Source: Roseovarius aestuariivivens
GTDB lineage: Bacteria > Pseudomonadota > Alphaproteobacteria > Rhodobacterales > Rhodobacteraceae
Assembly (NCBI RefSeq): GCF_004761875.1
Contig: NZ_SJEY01000002.1
Location: forward strand, 248,001 to 312,000
Direction of reading: 5' to 3'
DNA length: 64,000 bases
The position numbers were made by a program, and so were the translations under genes. How positions within the stretch are numbered: the first letter of the stretch is position 1; each line of letters opens with the position of its first letter. The notes beneath the pieces were generated by a model. The model had not been told where the DNA came from and ran no database searches. It saw only the letters and a program-made list of their open reading frames with translations. Below are positions 38,134 to 46,232 of this stretch, in pieces.

Positions 38134-39474
38134 ATGTCCGAGATTTCATTCACTGATTTCCGAGGCTTTAAGAATCAGAGCTTCGTTAAAATTAAGCCTC
38201 TTACAGTTTTAGTTGGTGAAAATAGCGCTGGTAAAAGCTCTTTTCTGGCGGGCCTGAAGTATATAATTGATCTACTCAATATAAACTCAGAACCCTCGTT
38301 TAATTCCGATCCTTTTCAACTTGGTACGTTCCAACAGATTGCACACTTTCGGGGAGGACGAGGCGGTCGGGCGCGTGACTTTCGAATAAGACTTCGTTCG
38401 CAAGTTGACATGTCTAAGTTCTCCGTCAGTGACTTAAATGGCCGCCAAAGTTTTGATCTTTCGGCCACGTTTACTAACGCCGACTCCCAAGCATCAATTT
38501 CTACTTTAAGATTCTCCAGTGGCTCAAAAGCCTTAGAGCTTGCCGTCACATCTGACGGCGTCAAACTTGACTATGTTGGAACTCGCAATTCTCGCACTTC
38601 ATTGACAAAAGAAAGTACTTTTCCACTTACAATCGTAGACTTACCAAGAATTTGGTCATACGTTTTTCAAGATTTATCTTTTAGATTTAGCCCGCATGGC
38701 AACTTGTCTGATGATACTGAAATATCAGAGAGGATTAAGACTTCTATTTTTGAGTTGGCAAGTATTGCGTCTGCCGCAGGAAGTTCATTTCGACAGATGA
38801 CGCAAGCAACATCTGCGATTAGAACAAAGCCAAGTAGAACCTACACCCCAGGTGCTGAAGTCCAAGATGGTGAGGGCACGCATGTACCTTACGAAATTGC
38901 CAAACTCTACCGTTCACGATCAAAAAACAAAGATGAGTGGCAGTATTTTAAATCCGCAATTGAGGACTTTGGTACGTCTTCCGGAATGTTTAAGGAAATC
39001 TCCGTTAAGTCATTCGGAAGCACAACAAGCGATCCATTTCAAATACAATTTTCATCCGACGGTCCAAAGACCAATATCGTTGACTTAGGATATGGAACAA
39101 GTCAAGTTTTACCGATACTTTATGATATTACAAGATCTCCTAAAAGAAGCCGCTTTTTGATACAGCAACCAGAAGTACATCTCCACCCCAAGGCCCAAGC
39201 GGCACTCGGTCAATACTTTGTCGACGCATATAAGACCAGTGGCAAGACATTCGTTATTGAAACTCATAGTGACTTTATTGTTGATAGAATACGTAACGGT
39301 GTTGCTGAGGGAAAAATTTCTTTGGATGATATTTCAATTCTTTTCTTTAAAAGGAGCAAGTTGGAAAATCGTGTCGTACCAATTGAACTCGATGAGCGCG
39401 GTGATCCTGTGAATCCGCCAGATGATTATCGAAGTTTCTTCGTCGACGAACAAATGAAGATGTTAGGTCTTTAA
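38134..39474 (+). CDS. AAA15-type ATPase of a two-gene ATPase/PIN module
   Basis: 446 residues. Walker A GENSAGKSSF at 28-37 follows an SMC/OLD-like N-terminus (ISFTDFRGFKN). The C-terminal half has FLIQQPEVHLHPKAQ (Walker B region), FVIETHSDFIVDRIR (switch His), and a tail PPDDYRSFFVDEQ resembling DUF3696 ATPases. No TOPRIM nuclease domain is present, unlike OLD or GajA. Codon use is AT-rich, unlike all neighbours. AAAAGGAG supports ATG 38134. The partner PIN gene follows after 3 nt, so the pair is likely a unit in which the ATPase senses or controls and the PIN domain cuts. Such pairs are common among phage-defence systems; the role here is inferred. Confidence 0.85.
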   Translation: MSEISFTDFRGFKNQSFVKIKPLTVLVGENSAGKSSFLAGLKYIIDLLNINSEPSFNSDPFQLGTFQQIAHFRGGRGGRARDFRIRLRSQVDMSKFSVSDLNGRQSFDLSATFTNADSQASISTLRFSSGSKALELAVTSDGVKLDYVGTRNSRTSLTKESTFPLTIVDLPRIWSYVFQDLSFRFSPHGNLSDDTEISERIKTSIFELASIASAAGSSFRQMTQATSAIRTKPSRTYTPGAEVQDGEGTHVPYEIAKLYRSRSKNKDEWQYFKSAIEDFGTSSGMFKEISVKSFGSTTSDPFQIQFSSDGPKTNIVDLGYGTSQVLPILYDITRSPKRSRFLIQQPEVHLHPKAQAALGQYFVDAYKTSGKTFVIETHSDFIVDRIRNGVAEGKISLDDISILFFKRSKLENRVVPIELDERGDPVNPPDDYRSFFVDEQMKMLGL

Positions 39475-39477
39475 ATA

Positions 39478-39909
39478 TTGCCGATAATAGTTGATGCCAA
39501 CCGCTCAAGCGATTTCGCTCCGCCACAGTCAGAGCACGCGAAAGAAATCCTTCATCGAATTTCAACAAATAGAATGAGAATCTGCCTCGGCGGCAAACTT
39601 ACTAAAGAGCTTCTAAAAACTAAAATCTCATCTTTAATTCAGGAATGGATAAGGGCCGGAAGAGCACATCGCGTCAAAGATGACGAGATTGAGGAGAGAT
39701 CAAAACAATTATTGGGAAAGATAGATTCTGATGATGAGCACATTGTTGCACTAGCACAACTCACGGGTTGTAGGCTTCTTTTCTCTGACGACCAAGCGCT
39801 GATACGTGATTTCAAGAATACCCAACTGGTTTCTCCTAAGGGTAAAGTTGTAAAGTCTACAACTGAAGATAAGTTTGCCCGTCCATTATTTGAACGCTAC
39901 GGCGCTTAG
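39478..39909 (+). CDS. PIN-like nuclease, partner of the AAA15 ATPase
   Basis: 143 residues with the layout of a PIN-domain ribonuclease: first acidic residue Asp6 in PIIVDANRS, a middle acidic position probably Glu44 (LTKELL), Asp85/Asp86 in DSDDEHIVALAQLTG, and Asp104/Asp105 in LLFSDDQALIRDF. The start is TTG 39478, because the first catalytic strand lies right after it and no ATG or GTG is in frame upstream; AGG at 39465-39467 may serve as ribosome site. The weak start and 3-nt spacing suggest low, coupled expression relative to the ATPase. No antitoxin-like gene is adjacent, so the ATPase may restrain it. Confidence 0.75.
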   Translation: MPIIVDANRSSDFAPPQSEHAKEILHRISTNRMRICLGGKLTKELLKTKISSLIQEWIRAGRAHRVKDDEIEERSKQLLGKIDSDDEHIVALAQLTGCRLLFSDDQALIRDFKNTQLVSPKGKVVKSTTEDKFARPLFERYGA

Positions 39910-39999
39910 GCAACCGATGAGTAAGAAGACTTCATGTCCCCAAAAGCTAGCGCCGAAAAAAACCCGGTAATTACTTAGATTCATGCATTCCAAGCCGCA

Positions 40000-40098
40000 T
40001 CAAACCAATTTGTGCTCGATCTCCCCACGCTTGAAGTTATCAAAGACGTCGCAGTCGCGGATGTCGTCGTAGGTCTCGACCGCCATGTCGTGCCCAGC
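40000..40098 (-). pseudogene. Remnant resembling the 3' end of infB
   Basis: Read on the minus strand, the segment gives GHDMAVETYDDIRDCDVFDN, then FKRGEIEHKLV and a stop. The intact infB product ends [20 protein letters not shown], then [13 protein letters not shown] and a stop. Order, spacing and stop position correspond, with TYDDIR/NYDDIR, DV and EIE/EVE shared. There is no start or upstream match. It is in the same orientation as the intact infB end, about 0.7 kb away, so it is a diverged direct duplicate or an imported fragment. Confidence 0.6.
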
Positions 40099-40115
40099 AC
40101 ATGCACCCCTAAGAC

Positions 40116-40160
40116 AAAAAAAGACGGCTGCCGGGAGTTACGAGGTAAGCGGCAGCCGTC
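40116..40160 (-). terminator. Intrinsic terminator of the His-rich lipoprotein gene
   Basis: GACGGCTGCCG (40123-40133) and CGGCAGCCGTC (40150-40160) form an 11-bp stem with a 16-base loop. On the minus strand it is followed by seven T. It lies 67 bp after the lipoprotein stop codon. Confidence 0.85.
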
Positions 40161-40226
40161 TGATCGGTCGGGGCCTGCGGCGCGTTCGCCGTCAAGGCCC
40201 CGTATCCTGTGGTGTCCCGGGTCGGC

Positions 40227-40439
40227 TTAGAACGTGTCGGTTGCGCCGGTCAGGGTGTTGTGGTGGTGCTCATCCCACGAATGCGGGGGGTGGGTGTGAT
40301 CACCGTGGTCGATGTGACCGTACTTGTTATAGGTCGGCTCGGGCATCACGGGCGCCGGTGCGGGCTCTTCCTGCTGGGCGCAGGCGGAGAGGCCGACAAC
40401 AACAGCCATGGCGGAGACGAGCGTAAATTTCTTGTTCAT
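40227..40439 (-). CDS. Small His-rich lipoprotein
   Basis: 70 residues: a lipoprotein signal (MNKKFTLVSAMAVVVGLSAC) with lipobox LSAC, Cys20, then a Pro/Glu-rich stretch and a His-rich tail (HIDHGDHTHPPHSWDEHHHN). The His cluster suggests metal binding (Zn, Cu or Ni), but no family was recognised. AGGGA lies ahead of ATG 40439. It has its own terminator and probably its own promoter. Confidence 0.75.
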   Translation of the reverse strand: MNKKFTLVSAMAVVVGLSACAQQEEPAPAPVMPEPTYNKYGHIDHGDHTHPPHSWDEHHHNTLTGATDTF

Positions 40440-40473
40440 TGAGACATTCCCTTAGGTCGTTTTTGCGTATTCA

Positions 40474-40502
40474 CTATCTGAAGGGAGGGCAGGCAACGTC
40501 AA
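40474..40502 (-). promoter_or_regulatory. Candidate promoter of the His-rich lipoprotein gene
   Basis: TTGACG (40497-40502) is followed after 17 bp by AGATAG (40474-40479) on the minus strand. The -35 is good and the -10 is weak. The leader would be about 30 nt. Confidence 0.35.
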
Positions 40503-40668
40503 CGGTCCTTTCGTCGAAATCCCGGAATTTTTGAGGTTTTGTTGCGATTTGTGCACGAAGATGGCCTTTGGAGCAGTTTTTGTTGCCTGATTGGGGGAAA
40601 TCATCCTAGGCTGCTGTCGCGTGACGGGTTTCGAGGTCTCGTCATGCGGCTGTTGCGACATGAAGGTG

Positions 40669-40697
40669 CGCTTGGCTTTTGGCCAAGCGTGCTTTTT
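40669..40697 (+). terminator. Plus-strand hairpin with T-run of unknown parent
   Basis: CGCTTGGC and GCCAAGCG pair around a 5-base loop and are followed by TGCTTTTT. It has the form of an intrinsic terminator for a plus-strand transcript, but the nearest plus-strand gene ends about 760 bp upstream. Confidence 0.5.
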
Positions 40698-40717
40698 CGT
40701 TTGGGGGGGCGGACATG

Positions 40718-40743
40718 AAAAAGGGCCGGGAAGACCGGCCCTT
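40718..40743 (-). terminator. Intrinsic terminator of the rimP-nusA-ylxR-infB operon
   Basis: AAGGGCCGG and CCGGCCCTT form a 9-bp stem with a 5-base loop. On the minus strand a run of T follows. It lies 25 bp after the infB stop. Confidence 0.85.
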
Positions 40744-40767
40744 GTCCTTGGGTCTCACGCGATGGGA

Positions 40768-43236
40768 TCAGGTCAGGTTACGCTCGACCTCTTCGCGCTC
40801 GAAGATCTCGATCACGTCGCCCTCGCGGATGTCGTCGTAGTTCTCGAAGGCCATGCCGCATTCCTGACCCGACTGCACCTCGGACACTTCGTCCTTGAAG
40901 CGCTTGAGGGTCTTCAGCGTGCCTTCGTGGATCACCACGTCGTCGCGCAGGAGGCGCACCCCGGCGGAGCGGCGGGCGACGCCCTCGGTGACGAGACAGC
41001 CGGCGACCTTGCCGACACCCGTGACCTTGAAGACCTCCTTGATCTGCGCGTAGCCGATGAAGTTCTCGCGGATCTCGTTGCCCAGAAGGCCGCTGGCCGC
41101 TGCTTTGACGTCATCCACAAGGTCATAGATCACCGAGTAGTAGCGGATCTCGACGCCTTTCTGGTTGGCGCTTTGGCGGGCGGGCGCGTTGGCGCGGACG
41201 TTGAAGCCGAAGACCGGAGCCCCGGAGGCCTCGGCTAGGCCGATATCGGATTCGGTGATGGCGCCGACGCCCGAATGCAGCACGCGCACGCGGACCTCTT
41301 CGTTGCCGATCTTCTCCATCGCCTGCACGATCGCCTCGGCCGAGCCTTGCACGTCGGCCTTGACGAGGATTGGCAGTTCCTTGACGTTCTCGTTTTCCTT
41401 CGCCTGTGCGAGGAGCTGTTCGAGAGAGGTGCCTGCGCCCGCTGCGGCGCGCTTTTCCTTGGCGGCCTTTTCGCGGTATTCAGCGATCTCGCGGGCCTGC
41501 GCCTCGGTCTCGACCACGTTGAGGACGTCGCCGGCCTCCGGCGTACCGTTGAGGCCAAGGACCTCGACCGGCACGGACGGCCCGGCCTCTTTCACGCGCT
41601 CGCCCCGGTCGTTTATGAGGGCGCGGACCTTGCCGTACTGCTCGCCCACGACGAAGATATCGCCCTGATGGAGCGTGCCGCGCTGCACGAGAACGGTGGC
41701 GACGGGGCCGCGGCCCACATCGAGCTGTGCCTCGATCACGGCACCTTCGGCGGCGCGGTCGGGGTTGGCCTTGAGTTCGAGGATCTCGGCCTGAAGCGCG
41801 ATGGCCTCGAGCAGTTCATCGAGACCCTGGCCGGTCTGGGCGGACACTTCGACATCCTGAACGTCGCCGGACATGGCCTCAACGACCACCTCGTGCTGCA
41901 GAAGACCGGTGCGGACCTTGTCGGGGTTCGCCTCGGGCTTGTCGATCTTGTTGATCGCAACGATCATCGGCACGCCGGCAGCCTTGGCGTGGTTGATGGC
42001 CTCGACCGTCTGGGGCATGACCGAATCGTCGGCGGCGACGACCAGCACCACGATATCGGTCACCTGCGCACCGCGGGCGCGCATGGAGGTGAAGGCCGCG
42101 TGGCCGGGCGTATCGAGGAACGACAGGGTTGTGCCACTGTCGGTCGTCACCTGGTAGGCGCCGATATGCTGAGTGATGCCGCCTGCCTCGCCCGCGACAA
42201 CCTTGGCGTCGCGGATCGCGTCCAGGAGCGAGGTCTTGCCGTGGTCCACGTGACCCATGATGGTGATCACGGGCGGGCGCGGCTTGAGGTCCTCTTCCTT
42301 GTCATCGACAGAGTCGATCACGTCCTCAACGTCGGAGTCTGAGACGCGCACGACCTTGTGGCCGAATTCCTCGATGATGAGTTCGGCAGTGTCGGCGTCG
42401 ATGGTCTGGTTCTGGGTAACCATCATGCCGTTGTTCATCAGCGCTTTGACCACGTCGCCGACGCGTTCGGCCATGCGGTTGGCCAGTTCACTGACCACGA
42501 TGGTTTCGGGCAACTGCACGTCACGCACGACCTTCTCGCGCTCTTGCGTGCCGCCCATGGCCTTCTGGCGGGCGCGCTCTTGCTTGCGCTTCATTGCCGC
42601 CATCGATTTCTGGCGGCCGCCTTCGCCGGAAAGGGCCTGATTCAGCGTGAGTTTGCCGCCTCGGCGCCCGCCCTCGTCGCGGGCCTTGCCGCGGGTGTTG
42701 CGGTCATCGCGGTCGGTACGCTCGGGCTTGCGCGGCGCCTGTTTCGGCGCGCGATCGGGCTTGGCGCTCGGCTCGTCCGGCGGAGGTGCGGCCGCGACCT
42801 GCTCGGTCTCGGCCTCGCGCTTCTTGCGGGCCTCTTCCTCTGCCTTGGCCTTGGCGCGCTCTTCCGCCTCGCGCTGTTCGCGCTCCTTGGCCTCGGCCTC
42901 TTCGCGGCGGCGCTGCTTTTCCTCTTCGCGGGCCTTTTCCTCGGCCTCGCGCTGGGCGGTCTCTTCGGACTCGCGTTCCTTGGCGGCCGCGAGCGCCTTC
43001 ATCCGGCGCTCCATTTCGACATCGGAAATACCCGCCGGCCGCTTGGACGAATCCGGCAGCGTAACGTTCTTGCCAGCCGCACCGGGCGCGGCGCCCGGCT
43101 TGGGCTTCACGATCCGTTTGCGCTTGGTCTCCACCACGACGTTCTTGGTGCGCCCATGGCTAAAGCTTTGCTTGACGCTCCCCGAACGGGGACCGCTGCG
43201 CACACCCAGAGTTTTCTTTCCGTCGTTGTCGCTCAT
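40768..43236 (-). CDS. infB: Translation initiation factor IF-2
   Basis: 822 residues. The N-terminus carries an IF2-associated segment, then a long charged Glu/Ala/Arg/Lys helix (about 75-150) typical of alphaproteobacteria. The GTPase domain starts near residue 325 with [20 protein letters not shown] and NKIDKPEA, followed by the fMet-tRNA-binding C-domains. It delivers initiator tRNA to the 30S subunit. ATG 43236 is spaced 9 bases from GGAAG; TTG 43245 is a poorer alternative. Last gene of the operon. Confidence 0.97.
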   Translation of the reverse strand: MSDNDGKKTLGVRSGPRSGSVKQSFSHGRTKNVVVETKRKRIVKPKPGAAPGAAGKNVTLPDSSKRPAGISDVEMERRMKALAAAKERESEETAQREAEEKAREEEKQRRREEAEAKEREQREAEERAKAKAEEEARKKREAETEQVAAAPPPDEPSAKPDRAPKQAPRKPERTDRDDRNTRGKARDEGGRRGGKLTLNQALSGEGGRQKSMAAMKRKQERARQKAMGGTQEREKVVRDVQLPETIVVSELANRMAERVGDVVKALMNNGMMVTQNQTIDADTAELIIEEFGHKVVRVSDSDVEDVIDSVDDKEEDLKPRPPVITIMGHVDHGKTSLLDAIRDAKVVAGEAGGITQHIGAYQVTTDSGTTLSFLDTPGHAAFTSMRARGAQVTDIVVLVVAADDSVMPQTVEAINHAKAAGVPMIVAINKIDKPEANPDKVRTGLLQHEVVVEAMSGDVQDVEVSAQTGQGLDELLEAIALQAEILELKANPDRAAEGAVIEAQLDVGRGPVATVLVQRGTLHQGDIFVVGEQYGKVRALINDRGERVKEAGPSVPVEVLGLNGTPEAGDVLNVVETEAQAREIAEYREKAAKEKRAAAGAGTSLEQLLAQAKENENVKELPILVKADVQGSAEAIVQAMEKIGNEEVRVRVLHSGVGAITESDIGLAEASGAPVFGFNVRANAPARQSANQKGVEIRYYSVIYDLVDDVKAAASGLLGNEIRENFIGYAQIKEVFKVTGVGKVAGCLVTEGVARRSAGVRLLRDDVVIHEGTLKTLKRFKDEVSEVQSGQECGMAFENYDDIREGDVIEIFEREEVERNLT

Positions 43237-43241
43237 ATGGT

Positions 43242-43865
43242 TCAACTTCCTTTCCGGCGGGGCTTATCCCCGTCCGAGACGCGCAAGCCTTTGAGTCTTG
43301 CCGCCTCCTCTACAACACGTTCGCACAAACCGCCAGCACCCAGTGCCGCGTGGATTGTGCTTTGACGCCCGAAGGCCTGTCCCAGTTCATCTGCGCTCAG
43401 CCAGCCGATCCACGAGCCGCCATAGGGCGTGCTGAGCTTCGATTTTCCGCGCTCCGAGCCGTCATGGGCCTGGATCAGCACTTCGGCTTCTTCCTTGGCC
43501 AGCCAGTCCTTGACCCGTTCGTAGCCCGATACCGCCTGACCGCCCTTGCGCATGAGACTGATCAGATTGACGACGCGCGACGCCAACTGGGACTCGACCA
43601 TCTCGATCAGATCGGGAGGCACATGCACCGCCTGCTTGGCGGCGCGCGAGAAAAGGCCCTTGGTCATCGCCTTTTCCAGCGCGTTGCGCGTTGCACTTAC
43701 CCAGATACCGCGCCCAGGCAGTTTTTCAAGGACGTCCGGCACGATCTGACCCTCGGGCGACACCGCGAAACGGATCAGCCCAAACTTTGGCTGCACCTCA
43801 CCTGTGGCGATGCATTTACGCTCGGGACCGTCCGTCCGGTCTTTGGGTTGCCCACCGCGCCCCAT
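43242..43865 (-). CDS. YlxR-type RNA-binding protein with L7Ae-like domain
   Basis: 207 residues. The N-terminal YlxR/DUF448 domain has [20 protein letters not shown] and [18 protein letters not shown]. The C-terminal part (about 105-175) resembles an L7Ae/Gadd45-like fold. The protein lies between nusA and infB, the usual position, and binds RNA or modulates RNase P in other bacteria. ATG 43865 follows an AGGA site; an earlier start at 43958 would lie inside nusA. Confidence 0.88.
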   Translation of the reverse strand: MGRGGQPKDRTDGPERKCIATGEVQPKFGLIRFAVSPEGQIVPDVLEKLPGRGIWVSATRNALEKAMTKGLFSRAAKQAVHVPPDLIEMVESQLASRVVNLISLMRKGGQAVSGYERVKDWLAKEEAEVLIQAHDGSERGKSKLSTPYGGSWIGWLSADELGQAFGRQSTIHAALGAGGLCERVVEEAARLKGLRVSDGDKPRRKGS

Positions 43866-43890
43866 GAGATCCTGCCCGAGGCCCGAAGGA

Positions 43891-45519
43891 TCAGGCCCCG
43901 GCCTCCTCTGTCTCGGCGTCGCCGTCTTCCTCGCCCTCGGCCGTCTCTTCGGCCTCAAGCTCTGTCGGGTCGACCCAGCCCAGCATCACGCGAGCGGTCA
44001 TCACCATATCCTGCGCTTCCTCAAGCGAGACTTCGAACGGTTCCAGAAGGCCTTCGTCCTTGACGCGCTCTCCATCGACGGTTGTCCAGCCACCGGCCAG
44101 TTCCCAGTCGGCGCAGGTGGCGAAATCCTCGAGCGTTTTCACGCCGTCTTCGGCCAGCGCCAGCACCATTTGGGGTGTGAGACCCTCGAAATCAATGAGG
44201 CTGTCCTCGGCGCCAAGTTCGCGGGCCTTCTCCAGCGCCTCGCGGGCCTGTGCTTCGAGGATGTCGCGCGCGCGGGCCTGAAGCTCGTTCGCGGTTTCCT
44301 CGTCGACGCCGTCGATCACCAGAAGCTCGTCGAGATCGACATAGGCGACTTCGTCGAGATTGGTGAAGCCTTCGGAGACGAGGAGCTGGGCGAAGAATTC
44401 GTCCAGGTCGAGCGTATCCATGAAGAGCTTGGTGCGCTCTTCGAACTCTTTCTGGCGGCGTTCGCTGTCCTCGGCCTCGGTCATGATGTCGATGTCGAGA
44501 CCGGTAAGCTGCGAGGCGAGGCGCACGTTCTGGCCGCGGCGGCCGATGGCCAGCGAAAGCTGATCCTCGGGCACGACGACCTCGATGCGCTCGGCCTCTT
44601 CATCGAGAACGACCTTGCTCACCTCGGCGGGCTGCAGGGCATTGACGAGGAAGGTCGGCTGATCCTCGTTCCACGGGATGATGTCGATCTTTTCGCCCTG
44701 AAGCTCGTTTACGACGGCCTGCACGCGGGAACCGCGCATACCGACGCAGGCACCGACGGGATCGATCGAGTTGTCGTAGGAAATGACGGCGATCTTGGCG
44801 CGGGAGCCGGGGTCGCGCGCCACGGCCTTGATCTCGATGATGCCATCGTAGATTTCCGGCACTTCCATCTTGAAAAGCTCGGCCATGAATTCCGGCGCTG
44901 TGCGGCTCAGGAAGATCTGCGGACCGCGCGCTTCGCGCCGCACGTCCTTGATGTAGCAGCGGATGCGGTCATTGGGGCGATAGGCCTCGCGCCCGATCTT
45001 TTCGTTGCGGCGCAGGATCGCCTCGCCCCGACCCACGTCGACGATGACGTTGCCGTATTCCTCGCGCTTGACGACACCGTTGATGATGGTGCCGGCGCGG
45101 TCCTTGAATTCTTCGTACTGGCGGTCGCGCTCGGCCTCGCGCACCTTTTGCAGGATGACCTGCTTGGCCGATTGCGCGGCGATGCGGCCCATGTCGACCG
45201 GCGGAACCTCTTCCACGAACGTATCGCCGACCTTGGGGTCTTCCAGATACTGTTTCGCCTGCTCGACGGTCATCTCGGCCTGGTAATTCTCAAGCTCGTC
45301 ATCCTCGACCACCGTACGCACGCGGGTGAAGGATGCGCGGCCGGTCTTGCGGTCGATGCTGACGCGGATGTCCATTTCGGCGCCGTAGCGGGATTTCGCG
45401 GCGCGGGCGAGGCTCTCCTCCATCGCCTCGATAACGAGGCTGGGGTCGATCATCTTTTCGCGCGCCACCGCCTCGGCGGTTTGCAAAAGCTCTAGCTGGT
45501 TTGCAGAGGTGATTGCCAT
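43891..45519 (-). CDS. nusA: Transcription termination/antitermination factor NusA
   Basis: 542 residues: N-terminal RNAP-binding domain, S1 domain (about 135-200), two KH domains with [18 protein letters not shown] and [15 protein letters not shown], then two C-terminal acidic helix-hairpin-helix repeats (about 365-510) and an acidic Glu-rich tail. It controls pausing, termination and antitermination. AGGAGG precedes the ATG. It is second in the operon, 5 bp after rimP. Confidence 0.97.
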   Translation of the reverse strand: MAITSANQLELLQTAEAVAREKMIDPSLVIEAMEESLARAAKSRYGAEMDIRVSIDRKTGRASFTRVRTVVEDDELENYQAEMTVEQAKQYLEDPKVGDTFVEEVPPVDMGRIAAQSAKQVILQKVREAERDRQYEEFKDRAGTIINGVVKREEYGNVIVDVGRGEAILRRNEKIGREAYRPNDRIRCYIKDVRREARGPQIFLSRTAPEFMAELFKMEVPEIYDGIIEIKAVARDPGSRAKIAVISYDNSIDPVGACVGMRGSRVQAVVNELQGEKIDIIPWNEDQPTFLVNALQPAEVSKVVLDEEAERIEVVVPEDQLSLAIGRRGQNVRLASQLTGLDIDIMTEAEDSERRQKEFEERTKLFMDTLDLDEFFAQLLVSEGFTNLDEVAYVDLDELLVIDGVDEETANELQARARDILEAQAREALEKARELGAEDSLIDFEGLTPQMVLALAEDGVKTLEDFATCADWELAGGWTTVDGERVKDEGLLEPFEVSLEEAQDMVMTARVMLGWVDPTELEAEETAEGEEDGDAETEEAGA

Positions 45520-45524
45520 TGTCC

Positions 45525-46097
45525 TTAGTCCTCCTGGGGCCCCTCGGCCTCGATCTCGTCGAAGCTGTCTTCGTTCAGAATGCCCGCATCCTTGCGCGCC
45601 TTCAGCATGTCGCGGATAAGCTCGTCCGTGAGCACGAGCTTGGCGTCGGCAAGCCAGTCGAACTGCAGTCCGACGGTGCCTTCCTCGATATTGATCAGAA
45701 CCTCGCCGCCCTCGACCCCGGCGAGCACACCTTTGAAGCGCTTGCGCCCGTCGATAAGCTCATGCGTCTCTAACTTGGCCTCATACCCTTCAAACACCTC
45801 GAAATCCTTCAGGCGCGTGAGGGGCCGGTCGATACCGGGGCTGGAGACCTCGAGCGTGTAGGCGTCCATGATCGGGTCCTCGACATCCAGCACGGCGCTG
45901 ATGGCGTTGGAGATCTCGGCGCACTCATCCACCTCGATCCCGCCCTCAGGCCGTTCGGCCATGATCTGCAAAGTCGCGGTCTTACCGCCCTGCAGGCGCA
46001 CGCGCACAAGCTCGAACCCCATGTCCTCGATCACGGGGGTGAGGATCTCGGCCATGCGGCGATCCATTGCGGTCTTGGCGATCAGGTCGTTGCTCAT
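45525..46097 (-). CDS. rimP: Ribosome maturation factor RimP
   Basis: 190 residues with the RimP N-domain ([20 protein letters not shown]) and the central [19 protein letters not shown] motif. It assists 30S subunit assembly. ATG 46097 follows GAAGGA; GTG 46112 is an alternative start that lies inside the T-run of the upstream terminator. First gene of the nusA-infB operon. Confidence 0.95.
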   Translation of the reverse strand: MSNDLIAKTAMDRRMAEILTPVIEDMGFELVRVRLQGGKTATLQIMAERPEGGIEVDECAEISNAISAVLDVEDPIMDAYTLEVSSPGIDRPLTRLKDFEVFEGYEAKLETHELIDGRKRFKGVLAGVEGGEVLINIEEGTVGLQFDWLADAKLVLTDELIRDMLKARKDAGILNEDSFDEIEAEGPQED

Positions 46098-46112
46098 CAG
46101 TCCTTCAAACAC

Positions 46113-46136
46113 AAAAAAACGGGCGCGCGGCCCGTT
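46113..46136 (-). terminator. Intrinsic terminator in the rimP-nusA leader (possible attenuator)
   Basis: AACGGGC and GCCCGTT form a 7-bp stem with a GC-rich 5-base loop, followed on the minus strand by seven T. It stops 15 bp before the rimP ATG and lies after a promoter at 46190-46218, so it sits in the leader of the operon. It could also end transcripts of the upstream decarboxylase gene. Confidence 0.8.
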
Positions 46137-46189
46137 GGTCTTTCCCGGTGGAGCCTTCGGAGAACCCGGCGGCGCCGCTGTTGATTGGG

Positions 46190-46218
46190 CATATACGCCC
46201 GTCCCCCCGAGTCTGCAA
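46190..46218 (-). promoter_or_regulatory. Promoter of the rimP-nusA-ylxR-infB operon
   Basis: TTGCAG (46213-46218) and TATATG (46190-46195) are spaced by exactly 17 bp on the minus strand, just after the stop of the decarboxylase gene. Transcription would start near 46183 and run through the leader terminator before rimP. Confidence 0.65.
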
Positions 46219-46232
46219 GCCCCGATGGCGGG

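Larger units (their letters stand above)
39910..40226. other. Intergenic stretch holding a gene remnant and a terminator
   Basis: The first 90 bases are AT-rich and show nothing recognisable. The middle (40000-40098, minus strand) is the infB-like remnant listed separately. 40116-40160 is the terminator of the small lipoprotein gene. The plus-strand open frame at 40012-40230 overlaps both and is not credible. Confidence 0.7.
40440..40767. other. Intergenic region between the lipoprotein gene and infB
   Basis: It contains the lipoprotein promoter candidate, a plus-oriented hairpin with T-run at 40669-40697, and the infB terminator at 40718-40743. No open frame in it looks coding. Confidence 0.6.

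Noticed and set aside
38134-39474. Naming the ATPase as OLD nuclease or Gabija GajA
   Set aside because: Those families carry a C-terminal TOPRIM domain; here the chain ends soon after the switch-His motif.
38134-39909. Naming the pair a classical VapBC toxin-antitoxin
   Set aside because: VapB antitoxins are small DNA-binding proteins; the partner here is a 446-residue ATPase placed upstream.
40012-40230. 72-residue plus-strand open frame after the ATPase-PIN module
   Set aside because: It runs over the infB-like remnant and through a terminator stem; no ribosome site or recognisable motif.
43804-45495. 563-residue open frame on plus opposite nusA
   Set aside because: Shadow of nusA, whose domains are all present on the minus strand.
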